Part shown: one piece after another, positions 35,723-43,872 of the stretch | Numbering within the stretch: position 1 is the stretch's first letter | How the letters are laid out: each line of letters opens with the position of its first letter | Assembly (NCBI RefSeq): GCF_008369915.1 | Contig: NZ_VSRN01000001.1 | Location: forward strand, 5,328,501 to 5,392,500 | Reading direction: 5' to 3' | DNA: 64,000 bases | From: Dyadobacter sp. UC 10 | GTDB lineage: Bacteria; Bacteroidota; Bacteroidia; Cytophagales; Spirosomataceae | Made by a program: the position numbers and the translations under genes | Notes under the pieces: generated by a model | Seen by the model: the letters and a program-made list of their open reading frames with translations, nothing else | The model's database searches: none | What the model was told of the DNA's origin: nothing

Positions 35723-36640
35723 TCAAATAATCCATTTCCTTTTCGTGGTAAACGATATTGTCAGCCACATTTCATAGTTGCCGGAGATCTGGTCATGGAC
35801 CTGCTGTCTTATTTCGTCCAGTTTCGATACGGGTGTATGTGCAAGTTCCTGAGGTAGCAGAAAGTCTATTTCAACGGTATAGCTGTTGCCGGTTTTGGTA
35901 ACTCTGACAAATGCGTCGAGGAAGCGCTGGGAAGCTGAAATAGCCTCTACAACTTCGTGGATCTGATTTTCAACATCGTCGTCCGGTGCGAATTGAAGTA
36001 ACTCCCTCAGGTTTTTCCGAAATGTCCGCGTTGGTACGCGCAGAAAAGCCACAGAAATAATCGCCACCATGGCAGGGTCGAGGTACGGGATCAGGTAAGC
36101 CAGTGAGGTGGATTTGAAAAAATATCCCAGGGAAAGGCCGCACAAAACGCCCAGGCTCAGCAATGCATCCAGCTGCCATTCTGACGCTTCGATCCTGATA
36201 TATTCGGACTGTAACAATTTCGCCTTCTTCTGGAAATACAGCCAAAGGCCGAAACAGACGATAATGGAGGCGATCAGGTAGGGCAGTGCGATCCCCAGCT
36301 CCACGACCTTACCGCCATTGATGATATCAATAATCGAAGTGGCCAGCGAGTAGAGGCACAGGAAAATAATTACCGACGATTGCAGCGTGATCGCAAACGG
36401 CTGAAACTGCGCCCGGCCGAAAGGCAGATTTTCATCGTCCGGCTTGCGGATGAAGTTATTTACAAGAAGCGACACGCCCGACAAGCTGATCCCGACCATT
36501 GAAAACAATGCATCGAAAATGATTGATTTCGAATCTCCCAAAATGCCGACAACAATGGCCCAGACTGTCAATATAGAGCCGAGTGCGATCGAAACCTTGA
36601 TTAACCTGCGTTCGTAACGTCTTTTCTGGCGGGCATTCAT
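35723..36640 (-). CDS. Cation diffusion facilitator (CDF)-like transporter
   Basis: A 305-residue inner-membrane protein with about six membrane helices. CDF-like marks: SKSIIFDALFSMVGISLSGV in helix 2, LPFGRAQFQPFAITLQS after helix 2 (family 'PFGHGR' loop), and EASEWQLDALLSLGVLCGL for helix 5, followed by a C-terminal cytoplasmic ferredoxin-like domain (VVEAISASQRFLDAFVRV ... YTVEIDFLLP). The histidines usually paired with the metal-binding aspartates of zinc CDFs are missing, so the transported ion is uncertain; iron or manganese are possible. I chose the ATG at 36640 over a TTG at 36661. It is divergent from the phosphonate-type kinase gene and need not be related to it. Confidence 0.8.
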   Translation of the reverse strand: MNARQKRRYERRLIKVSIALGSILTVWAIVVGILGDSKSIIFDALFSMVGISLSGVSLLVNNFIRKPDDENLPFGRAQFQPFAITLQSSVIIFLCLYSLATSIIDIINGGKVVELGIALPYLIASIIVCFGLWLYFQKKAKLLQSEYIRIEASEWQLDALLSLGVLCGLSLGYFFKSTSLAYLIPYLDPAMVAIISVAFLRVPTRTFRKNLRELLQFAPDDDVENQIHEVVEAISASQRFLDAFVRVTKTGNSYTVEIDFLLPQELAHTPVSKLDEIRQQVHDQISGNYEMWLTISFTTKRKWII

Positions 36641-36720
36641 AACCAGGAAGTTTGTATTCAAAATATGTCAGTAACTTTCAAATCACGCAAATTGATCGAA
36701 CAGCAATATGAAGGTAATGT

Positions 36721-36737
36721 TATGTTTAATATTCATT
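36721..36737 (+). repeat. 17-bp element upstream of the kinase gene
   Basis: TATGTTTAATATTCATT lies 55 bp before the kinase start codon and recurs with one change (C to T) at 38818-38834 before the response-regulator gene. It contains TATGTTTA, one base off the -7 consensus TANNTTTG. Possible shared promoter or operator; not proven. Confidence 0.4.
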
Positions 36738-36791
36738 TTGGAGGACTTACTTAAATTGCATGGCCCGAACCTTAAATGCTAGCAGCAAACA

Positions 36792-38795
36792 ATGGCTAAA
36801 CCGACGCCGGTACTCGTATTTTGTCTACTGATCTTTGCCTTCTCCGCAAGCGCACAGCGCGATACGCTTAAAATTACCGGTTCTTCCTATTTCGACGAAA
36901 AAAGGACACTGGTACTTTGCAATTATATCTCGTCCCGGCTGAACATACCGGTCAAATACGAAAATATTCCGTCGACCAAACGCATGCACGCCTTGCTGCG
37001 GGACGGCAAAGTGGATCTGGCATTGATGAATACCTTTCAATATGTTTTCGCCAAAAGCGACAGGATTACGAATATCGAGCCTTTTATGATTTTGGGGGAT
37101 AGCAGCGGCAAAGCGAAGAGTTACCGCAGCTGCCTGATCGTCAGGCCGTCGAGCCCGTACAGAAGTTTGCAGCAGGTGATCGACGCATCAGAGAAAACGA
37201 GTCTCGACTTTGCATACGTGGCATCCACATCGGGGCACATTGTGCCGCGGATGCAGCTGGCGACGATGGGTGTCCTTTACCCGGAAGCGCAGTTTGAAAG
37301 TATTCATTTTTCAGGGGGGCATTTGGAGGCAATTAATTCAGTAATCCAGAAACGGGCCGGTGCAGCCTTTGTTTCCATCGACGATCTGATCAACTACGAG
37401 TCGACCGGCAAAGTGAAGAAAGGCGCTGTCAGGATTGTCTGGAAATCCGAGCCGATCACCCAAAGCCCGGTGGTCATCCGGCGCAACCTGCCGCAGCAGC
37501 TCCGGCAGGAACTTCGTACACTCTTTTTGAACCTGCACCAAGATGACCCTGCGGTGTGGCGGCATATTCAGGAAAACTGGGGCGCCGTGGATCCGGCGCG
37601 TTTCGTTGATGCGACGGCGGCTGATTTTGTTTCGGTACAACAGGCCGCTGACAAAGTGGGAAAGCTCGTGTATTTTTTGAATTATTATGAAGAACGGCTC
37701 GCCCAGCAAGCTGCCGAGCTTGCAAAAGGAGACAATCTGATTGATATGCAGCGCACCAGGATCGGTGAACAAAATGCGGTTCTGGAACAGCAGATCGTGC
37801 AAATAAAAACACAAACATTTTCATTGTACCTGCTAGGCCTTATCGTGATCGGCATCGTTGCAATCATTGTAGTGGTAATCCAGACGAGCCGCTCCAAACA
37901 GCTGTTAAATGAGGCACTTATCCAAAAAAATAGGGAGCTTGAGCATGCATTGTCCGACCTTAAACTGACCCAGGACAAGCTGATCCATTCCGAAAAAATG
38001 GCCTCGCTCGGCTTGTTGACTGCGGGCATTGCGCACGAGATCAACAACCCTGTCAATTTTATTTTTACGGGAATCAATGGTCTGGAAAAGAATATGAAGG
38101 CGCTGCTGAATGTGGTAAAGGAGCTGGAAATCGCAGCGGATTTGCCGGATGAAAAAGTAGCGGAGCAACGAACCGTCATTGAAAAGACGAAGCAGCAGAA
38201 CCGCTATGAGAAAGTGAAGGAGAGTTTAGCCGAATTTATCACCGGGATACGCCTGGGCGCAAAACGGACTGCCGATATTGTGAGTGGATTGAGGAATTTT
38301 GCGCGCACCGACGAGTCGGAGCGGACGATGGCGCACGTGCATAACTGTCTGGATTCAACACTGGTACTGTTGCATTTTAAATTGAAGCAGACAGGAATAG
38401 AACTTGTCAAATCCTACGATAGCAATGTTCCTGAAATGGCCTGCTACCCCGGTCCTTTGAACCAGGCTTTTATGAATTTGTTTACGAATGCTGTACAAGC
38501 GATCGAAGCGCAAGCCGATCGCGACTCCGGTCTCATTCAACTGAAAACCATTCAGAAAGGTGAAACAGTGGAAATTATGATCAGCGACAATGGGACTGGC
38601 ATAGACCAGCATATCATTGCCAAGATATTCGATCCGTTTTTTACCACAAAACAGGTAGGAGAAGGTACTGGGCTTGGTCTTTCTATTACCTACGGGATTA
38701 TTCAAAAGCACCTGGGAACACTGCAAGTGGAGAGCGAGCCGGGTGTTGGGACCACTTTTTTTATCCGGCTGCCCACAAACTTAACAATAGCATAA
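36792..38795 (+). CDS. Sensor histidine kinase with PhnD-like periplasmic binding domain
   Basis: A 667-residue membrane kinase. Signal peptide (ending FSASAQ), then a PhnD/SsuA-type substrate-binding domain (about 22-270): LNIPVKYENIPSTKRMHALL, GKVDLALMNTFQYVFA, AYVASTSGHIVPRMQLATMG and GAAFVSIDDLINYE, the order seen in phosphonate/phosphite-binding PhnD proteins. A coiled coil (about 300-330), one membrane helix (about 338-362), HisKA with AGIAHEINNPVNF (histidine 415), and HATPase_c (NLFTNAVQAIEA, DNGTGID, FDPFFTTKQVGEGTGLGL). I infer that it senses a phosphonate-like ligand in the periplasm and phosphorylates the regulator encoded 49 bp downstream. Confidence 0.9.
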   Translation: MAKPTPVLVFCLLIFAFSASAQRDTLKITGSSYFDEKRTLVLCNYISSRLNIPVKYENIPSTKRMHALLRDGKVDLALMNTFQYVFAKSDRITNIEPFMILGDSSGKAKSYRSCLIVRPSSPYRSLQQVIDASEKTSLDFAYVASTSGHIVPRMQLATMGVLYPEAQFESIHFSGGHLEAINSVIQKRAGAAFVSIDDLINYESTGKVKKGAVRIVWKSEPITQSPVVIRRNLPQQLRQELRTLFLNLHQDDPAVWRHIQENWGAVDPARFVDATAADFVSVQQAADKVGKLVYFLNYYEERLAQQAAELAKGDNLIDMQRTRIGEQNAVLEQQIVQIKTQTFSLYLLGLIVIGIVAIIVVVIQTSRSKQLLNEALIQKNRELEHALSDLKLTQDKLIHSEKMASLGLLTAGIAHEINNPVNFIFTGINGLEKNMKALLNVVKELEIAADLPDEKVAEQRTVIEKTKQQNRYEKVKESLAEFITGIRLGAKRTADIVSGLRNFARTDESERTMAHVHNCLDSTLVLLHFKLKQTGIELVKSYDSNVPEMACYPGPLNQAFMNLFTNAVQAIEAQADRDSGLIQLKTIQKGETVEIMISDNGTGIDQHIIAKIFDPFFTTKQVGEGTGLGLSITYGIIQKHLGTLQVESEPGVGTTFFIRLPTNLTIA

Positions 38796-38817
38796 CCGGA
38801 ATTGGCGGGCAAGTTCC

Positions 38818-38834
38818 TATGTTTAATATTTATT
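38818..38834 (+). repeat. Second copy of the 17-bp element, upstream of the regulator gene
   Basis: TATGTTTAATATTTATT, 16 of 17 identical to 36721-36737, ending 10 bp before the regulator start codon. If it is a promoter element it would give the regulator its own transcript; so close to the start it could instead be an operator. Confidence 0.4.
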
Positions 38835-38844
38835 AACAAAAAGA

Positions 38845-40320
38845 ATGGAGCAAAAGCCTTATACGATCTTGTACGTCGATGATGAAGAGGTCAACCTCCG
38901 ATTTTTCGCCGCCACGTTTTCCTGGGAGTACAATATACTGACAGCCCTTTCCGCCGAGGAGGGGATCAGGATTTTTGTGGAAAACGACATCGATCTGGTA
39001 GTAGCCGACCAGCGTATGCCAGGCATGTCGGGTGTGCAGTTTTTCGAGCACATTTACGGCCTGAACCCCGAGCCAGCCCGCATCCTGCTCACCGGCTACG
39101 GCGATCTCGAAACGATTATCCAGGCTGTGAACCACGGCAAGATCTTTCATTTTTTTCAAAAGCCCTGGGCGGAGGAAGATCTGACGCGGGCGTTCGAAAG
39201 AGCTTTGAAGATCCGCACGCTGCAGCAGGAAAATGCGGGGTTGATCGTACACTTACAAAAAACGAATGAAGAACTGAGCCGCGCGCTGCATGAAGTTGAG
39301 GCACTGACAACCTTACTGGAAGAAGAAAATCAGCTGCTGCGTCAAGAAGTCAACGATTCCTTCAATTTCGATGATATCGTAAGCAAAAGCCCGGTTTTCC
39401 AGGAAGTGCTGCAGCGTACTGCCCGCGTGGCAGCTACCGAGGCGACGGTGCTGATCACCGGCGAGACAGGGACAGGTAAAGAGTTGCTGGCCAGGGCTGT
39501 ACACCGGATCAGTAACCGGCGGCAAAAGCCATTTATCAAAATCAACTGCGCCGCGCTTCCTGCTCAACTCATTGAAAGCGAGCTGTTCGGGCACGAAAAA
39601 GGTGCATTCACCGGGGCAACCTCGGCCCGGCCCGGCCGGTTTGAACTGGCGCACCAGGGGACTATCTTTCTGGACGAGATAGGTGATTTTCCGCTCGAAT
39701 TGCAGGCCAAATTGCTTCGTGTATTGCAGGAAGGGGAATTCGATCGCATCGGTGCGACCAGGACCACCAAAGTGGATGTCCGCATTATCGCTGCTACCCA
39801 CGTGGACCTCAATGCGGCAGTGCAGCAAGGCAAATTTCGCGCAGATCTTTTTTATCGGCTCAACGTGTTCCCCATTCATACCCCGCCGCTGCGCGAACGG
39901 AAAGAAGATATTCCGCTGCTTGTCAGGCATTTTGTGAGAAAATATGCCTTGAAGAACGGAAAGGTGATCAGGCGGATCTCCAAGAAAACATACCAGCTTT
40001 TGCAAACGCATCACTGGCCGGGCAATATCCGGGAGCTTGAAAATGTGGTGGAAAGAGGTGTGATCATGAGTAAAACCGATAAGTTCAAAGTCCCGCCGGA
40101 GGAGCTGGGCAACATGCCGGTAACGGGCGGTGCTGAAAACGGAGCGCTGAATTCGCTGGAAGAAAATGAGCGGCTCCATATTATACGTGCCCTGCAGCAA
40201 ACAAACTGGCGCGTGACGGGCGACCAGGGGGCGGCCAGGTTACTGCAGATCAACGAGCGCACATTGCAATCTCGCATCAGGAAATTACAGATCCGGCGGC
40301 CGAAAGAGTTTGATGATTAA
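38845..40320 (+). CDS. Sigma-54-dependent response regulator (NtrC type)
   Basis: A 491-residue transcription activator. Receiver domain: YTILYVDDEEVN with phosphoacceptor aspartate 55 in VVADQRMPG and lysine in HFFQKPW. A coiled-coil linker (about 130-165). AAA+ domain with Walker A GETGTGKE (206-213), the sigma-54-contacting GAFTGA loop (253-258), Walker B TIFLDEIGDF, and HHWPGNIRELENVVERGVI. C-terminal Fis-type helix-turn-helix (TGDQGAARLLQINERTLQSRIRKL). It should activate RpoN-dependent promoters; the nearest candidate lies before the SusC gene that follows. Cognate partner of the upstream kinase; ends at a strong terminator. Confidence 0.94.
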   Translation: MEQKPYTILYVDDEEVNLRFFAATFSWEYNILTALSAEEGIRIFVENDIDLVVADQRMPGMSGVQFFEHIYGLNPEPARILLTGYGDLETIIQAVNHGKIFHFFQKPWAEEDLTRAFERALKIRTLQQENAGLIVHLQKTNEELSRALHEVEALTTLLEEENQLLRQEVNDSFNFDDIVSKSPVFQEVLQRTARVAATEATVLITGETGTGKELLARAVHRISNRRQKPFIKINCAALPAQLIESELFGHEKGAFTGATSARPGRFELAHQGTIFLDEIGDFPLELQAKLLRVLQEGEFDRIGATRTTKVDVRIIAATHVDLNAAVQQGKFRADLFYRLNVFPIHTPPLRERKEDIPLLVRHFVRKYALKNGKVIRRISKKTYQLLQTHHWPGNIRELENVVERGVIMSKTDKFKVPPEELGNMPVTGGAENGALNSLEENERLHIIRALQQTNWRVTGDQGAARLLQINERTLQSRIRKLQIRRPKEFDD

Positions 40321-40342
40321 TCATCAGTCTTCCTCAACCAAG

Positions 40343-40378
40343 ATGCCCGGTTCGTACCTGCGACCGGGCATTTGTTTT
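40343..40378 (+). terminator. Rho-independent terminator after the two-component genes
   Basis: ATGCCCGGT at 40343-40351 and ACCGGGCAT at 40363-40371 form a perfect 9-bp stem with an 11-nt loop, followed by TTGTTTT. It shows that SusC downstream has its own promoter. Confidence 0.8.
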
Positions 40379-40511
40379 GCTTTTGGTTCAGTTTGCAAAA
40401 AATATATTTGCATTATTCGGCTTTGTTGATGAATTGTTTCAAAAATTTCGGATTGGCAGCATTATCTGAATGTTAAGATAATGAAAGGATGGTGCGGCTT
40501 TTGACGAAATA

Positions 40512-40539
40512 TCATCAAAACGAACCCGTTTCATCAAAA
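40512..40539 (+). promoter_or_regulatory. Candidate activator-binding repeats
   Basis: TCATCAAAA occurs at 40512-40520 and 40531-40539, 19 bp apart (about two helical turns). An inverted TTGATGA lies further upstream at 40426-40432. They sit about 50-75 bp upstream of the candidate -24 box, a normal position for sigma-54 enhancer sites. Inferred to bind the NtrC-type regulator. Confidence 0.4.
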
Positions 40540-40587
40540 AATGACACTATATTTTAGTTAATGTACTGATTTTCAGTTGAATGTAAC

Positions 40588-40604
40588 TTGGCTGGCTTTT
40601 TGAT
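40588..40604 (+). promoter_or_regulatory. Candidate sigma-54 (-24/-12) promoter for SusC operon
   Basis: TTGGCTGG at 40588-40595, four bases, then TTGAT at 40600-40604, compared with the consensus TTGGCACG-N4-TTGCW. The -24 GG is kept and spacing is exact; the -12 GC is GA, a weakness. It would start transcription about 20 nt before the SusC ATG. An alternative housekeeping-type site is TATATTTG at 40403-40410 with TTTG 17 bp upstream. Confidence 0.42.
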
Positions 40605-40636
40605 AGTAGGATGGTAATCTCCAATCATCCTAATCT

Positions 40637-43600
40637 ATGAAAAACAAGGTTTACTCCCTTCATCGCCCCGGGCGGACAAAAGGTATGTTGTCGGCCTGCC
40701 TCTTCCTGATAGCAGCATGCGGCGTTCCGGTGGGCGCGATGCCTTCCAGGGCGCATTTAATAGCTGTTACCGAACCGGCAGTAGAAAAAATTTCCGGTAA
40801 AGTAGTCGACGCTTCCAGCAACACACCGCTGCCGGGAGTGAACGTCATGATCAAAGGTTCTTCCAAAGGGGCGATCACCGATGCATTCGGGAACTACTCG
40901 CTGGAAGTGCAGAATACCAGCGATGTGCTGATCTTTTCATTTCTGGGATTTATGAGCCAGGAAGTACAGGCCGGCAATCGCACGGTCATCGACGTTGCGC
41001 TGAGCGCAGATCCAAGACAGCTCAATGAAGTGGTGGTGACTGCATTAGGCATCAGGAAGGAGAAAAAAGCTGTCGGTTATGCCGTGCAGGAAGTCAAAGG
41101 TGAAACGATGGTGAAAGCGCGCGAACCGAACGCGATTGCCTCGCTGACCGGAAAAGTGGCGGGGCTTACCATTGCCCAGAGCACCGATCTTTTTTCTAAT
41201 CCGCAAGTGACACTCCGGGGCCGCAGCGGCGTTTTGTATGTGGTGGATGGTGTGCCTGTCAGTACCGATTCGTGGAACCTGAGCCCGGACGATATCGAAA
41301 CGTATTCTGTATTAAAAGGCGCCAGTGCGGCGGCACTCTACGGAAATCGGGGGCAGAATGGTGCGATTATCATTACCACCAAAAAAGGATCTGGCAACAA
41401 AAAGGGCTTTCAGGTTGATTTCAATTCCAGCACGCAGTTGCAGGCGGGATTCAATGCGATCCCCAAATATCAGACCGAATATGGCCCGGGAAGTAATTTT
41501 CAGTACTCCTTTGTCGACGGTCGCGGGGGCGGGATCAACGATAATGATTACAATATCTGGGGGCCGCGTTTCGAGGGGCAGCCAATTACCCAATACAACA
41601 GCCCAACGGACCCGGAAACGGGCAAACTCGTACCGCTTCCCTGGCTTGCAAGGGGAAAAGACAACTTCACTAACTTCCTTCGTAACGGCCTTTTGAGCAC
41701 CAATAACATCGCAATTTCCAACAAAAGCGACTTCGGTGATTTCCGCCTTTCCGTCTCGCAAATGTTCCAGCGCGGACAGGTGCCGAATACCAAGCTGGGC
41801 GGAACGACCGTCAACATTTCGGGCGGGATCAATGCGGGCAGCAAGCTGCGCTTTGACGCCAGCATCAACTATAACCGCCAATATTCGCCCAATTATCCTA
41901 CACTCGATTATGGTCCGGCCAGTCCGATCTACATTTTCACGGTATGGGGAGGAGTGGATTATGATGTGAACGATATGCGCAACTACTGGCAGCCCGGAAA
42001 GGAGCATGCCCAGCAGTTTAACCGTGAATATACCATTTACGATAACCCGTGGATGACGGCTTACGAGGCGTTGAAAACCTATTATAAGAACGATACCTAT
42101 GGTTTTCTGCAAATGAATTACAAGCTCACTGATAAGCTGACTTTTAACCTCCGTTCGAATGTAAGTACCTGGAACAGAAACCGCAGCACGCGCGCCCCGA
42201 TCTCTTCCAACCTGTACAATTTCGGTTTCCCGAACCAGGCAGGCGGCTACTCGGAAACGTACGATACATTCTTCGAAAACAACACGGAGGCTTCTTTGAA
42301 ATACGACAAGCGACTTACGCAGGACTTCGGCCTGAGCGCGTCACTTTACGGAAACCTGCGGTCGGTGAAAGTGACTTCGCTGACAGGAACCACGACGAGG
42401 GGGCTTATTGTGCCGGGCGTATATGCATTGTCGAACTCGGTGCAGCCAGCTACTTCCAGCAATGATTACGCAAAACGCCAGGTAGGAAGTGTGTACGGTT
42501 TTGTGGATATGGATTACAAGGATTTCCTCTTTCTGAACCTGACGGGCCGTGTAGACAAATCGAGTACAATGCCTAAAAAGAACAACACTTATTTCTATCC
42601 TTCGGCTTCGCTGAGTACGGTTTTGTCGGAAGTGATTTCTTTTCCGGAGAAGATTTCATTCGTGAAAGTGAGAGGTTCTTATGCGAACGTGGCGAGTGAT
42701 TTTGTGAATGAAAATGATCAGTATGCGATTTACAGTCTTTTGCCTACCTACTCCAATTCAGGCCGCTGGAATAATTCTTACACTGGCGTGAGCTACACGG
42801 GTACTTTGTATAGCGACAACCTGGAAGCGGCTCGGGTGAAAACCCTTGAACTGGGTCTTGAAGTACGCTTTTTCCGAAACAGGCTGGCTTTCGACGCGGC
42901 AATTTTCCGCAATGTAGAAGGCCCCGGTATCGTGAATGTGCCGACTTCGATCACTTCCGGTGTTTCAGGTATCCAGCAGAATGCATATACCTACGTCAGA
43001 AAAGGCGCCGAGCTGACTGTCGAGGGGACTGCGATTAAAACCGAGGATTTTTCGTGGAATGTTGCAGCCAACTGGTCGACCAACCATCGCTGGCTTGACA
43101 GGATCGACGGCACCCAAATGCGCAATGGAAATATTAAGGTAGGTGACCGTGCCGACGGTTATTATATCAAGGATTTTCAGCGCGATGAGCAGGGTAACAT
43201 GATCGTTGGTACAAATGGAATGCCTGCCTACAATCCATACAACACCAAAATCGGTCACTACGACAACAAGTTTACCGCGGGTATCAACAATACTTTCAAA
43301 CACAAATCGCTGATGCTGAGCTTTCAGGTCGATGGTCGCTTCGGTGGGAAAGTTGATAACTATATGTATACCAAACAGTTTGGCAGCGGAACTGCTCCCG
43401 AATCAGCCAATGAGTTTCGTCTGAAAGACTGGAATAACCGGGATGTGGCCGGATACAAAGGCACCGTGATGACCGAGGGCCAGCGCATCGTGAAAGGGCA
43501 GCTGAACACGGACCAGGACGGTAAAATTATCTCCGACACCCGGGAATTTGCGCCGAATGATGTCCCGGTACTCTGGCAGGCCTGGGCTACCAATTATTAT

Positions 43601-43861
43601 CAGTCGGGTTATGTAGCGGCTAAAAACCGGAGTTACGTGAAGCTGCGTGAGGTGGTGATCAGCTATAACCTGCCTTCCAAATTATTGGCAAAAACCAAAT
43701 TCGCATCGGCGGCGAGTATTTCGCTGGTAGGCCGAAACCTGCTTTACATTACCGGCAAATATACCCGCAACATCGATCTGGACCAGTTTACCGGAACCGC
43801 CACGAGTTTTCAGACACCTTCCGTGAAGAGCTTCGGAGCCAATCTCAATCTGACATTCTAA
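40637..43861 (+). CDS. SusC/RagA-type TonB-dependent receptor without STN domain
   Basis: A 1074-residue outer-membrane importer. After the signal peptide it goes directly to the carboxypeptidase-regulatory-like domain (ISGKVVDASSNTPLPGVNVM), then the plug (LNEVVVTALGIRKEKKAVGY; SAAALYGNRGQNGAIIITTK) and barrel to the C-terminal FGANLNLTF. There is no STN domain, so it cannot signal through FecR; regulation by the upstream two-component system fits this. The TonB-box variant EVVVTALGI differs from EVVVVGYG in the other two SusC proteins here, marking a separate subfamily. SusD follows 11 bp later. Confidence 0.95.
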   Translation: MKNKVYSLHRPGRTKGMLSACLFLIAACGVPVGAMPSRAHLIAVTEPAVEKISGKVVDASSNTPLPGVNVMIKGSSKGAITDAFGNYSLEVQNTSDVLIFSFLGFMSQEVQAGNRTVIDVALSADPRQLNEVVVTALGIRKEKKAVGYAVQEVKGETMVKAREPNAIASLTGKVAGLTIAQSTDLFSNPQVTLRGRSGVLYVVDGVPVSTDSWNLSPDDIETYSVLKGASAAALYGNRGQNGAIIITTKKGSGNKKGFQVDFNSSTQLQAGFNAIPKYQTEYGPGSNFQYSFVDGRGGGINDNDYNIWGPRFEGQPITQYNSPTDPETGKLVPLPWLARGKDNFTNFLRNGLLSTNNIAISNKSDFGDFRLSVSQMFQRGQVPNTKLGGTTVNISGGINAGSKLRFDASINYNRQYSPNYPTLDYGPASPIYIFTVWGGVDYDVNDMRNYWQPGKEHAQQFNREYTIYDNPWMTAYEALKTYYKNDTYGFLQMNYKLTDKLTFNLRSNVSTWNRNRSTRAPISSNLYNFGFPNQAGGYSETYDTFFENNTEASLKYDKRLTQDFGLSASLYGNLRSVKVTSLTGTTTRGLIVPGVYALSNSVQPATSSNDYAKRQVGSVYGFVDMDYKDFLFLNLTGRVDKSSTMPKKNNTYFYPSASLSTVLSEVISFPEKISFVKVRGSYANVASDFVNENDQYAIYSLLPTYSNSGRWNNSYTGVSYTGTLYSDNLEAARVKTLELGLEVRFFRNRLAFDAAIFRNVEGPGIVNVPTSITSGVSGIQQNAYTYVRKGAELTVEGTAIKTEDFSWNVAANWSTNHRWLDRIDGTQMRNGNIKVGDRADGYYIKDFQRDEQGNMIVGTNGMPAYNPYNTKIGHYDNKFTAGINNTFKHKSLMLSFQVDGRFGGKVDNYMYTKQFGSGTAPESANEFRLKDWNNRDVAGYKGTVMTEGQRIVKGQLNTDQDGKIISDTREFAPNDVPVLWQAWATNYYQSGYVAAKNRSYVKLREVVISYNLPSKLLAKTKFASAASISLVGRNLLYITGKYTRNIDLDQFTGTATSFQTPSVKSFGANLNLTF

Positions 43862-43872
43862 TCATCAGTGCA

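Noticed and set aside
39313..40200. 295-codon antisense frame within the sigma-54 regulator
   Set aside because: Shadow of a gene with all catalytic motifs intact on the other strand.
40375..40410. TTTG-N17-TATATTTG considered as the main promoter of the SusC operon
   Set aside because: Good -7 match, but more than 220 bp from the start codon and its spacer is short; kept only as an alternative to the sigma-54-like site.
41312..42112. 266-codon antisense frame within SusC
   Set aside because: Shadow of the well-supported SusC gene on the plus strand.
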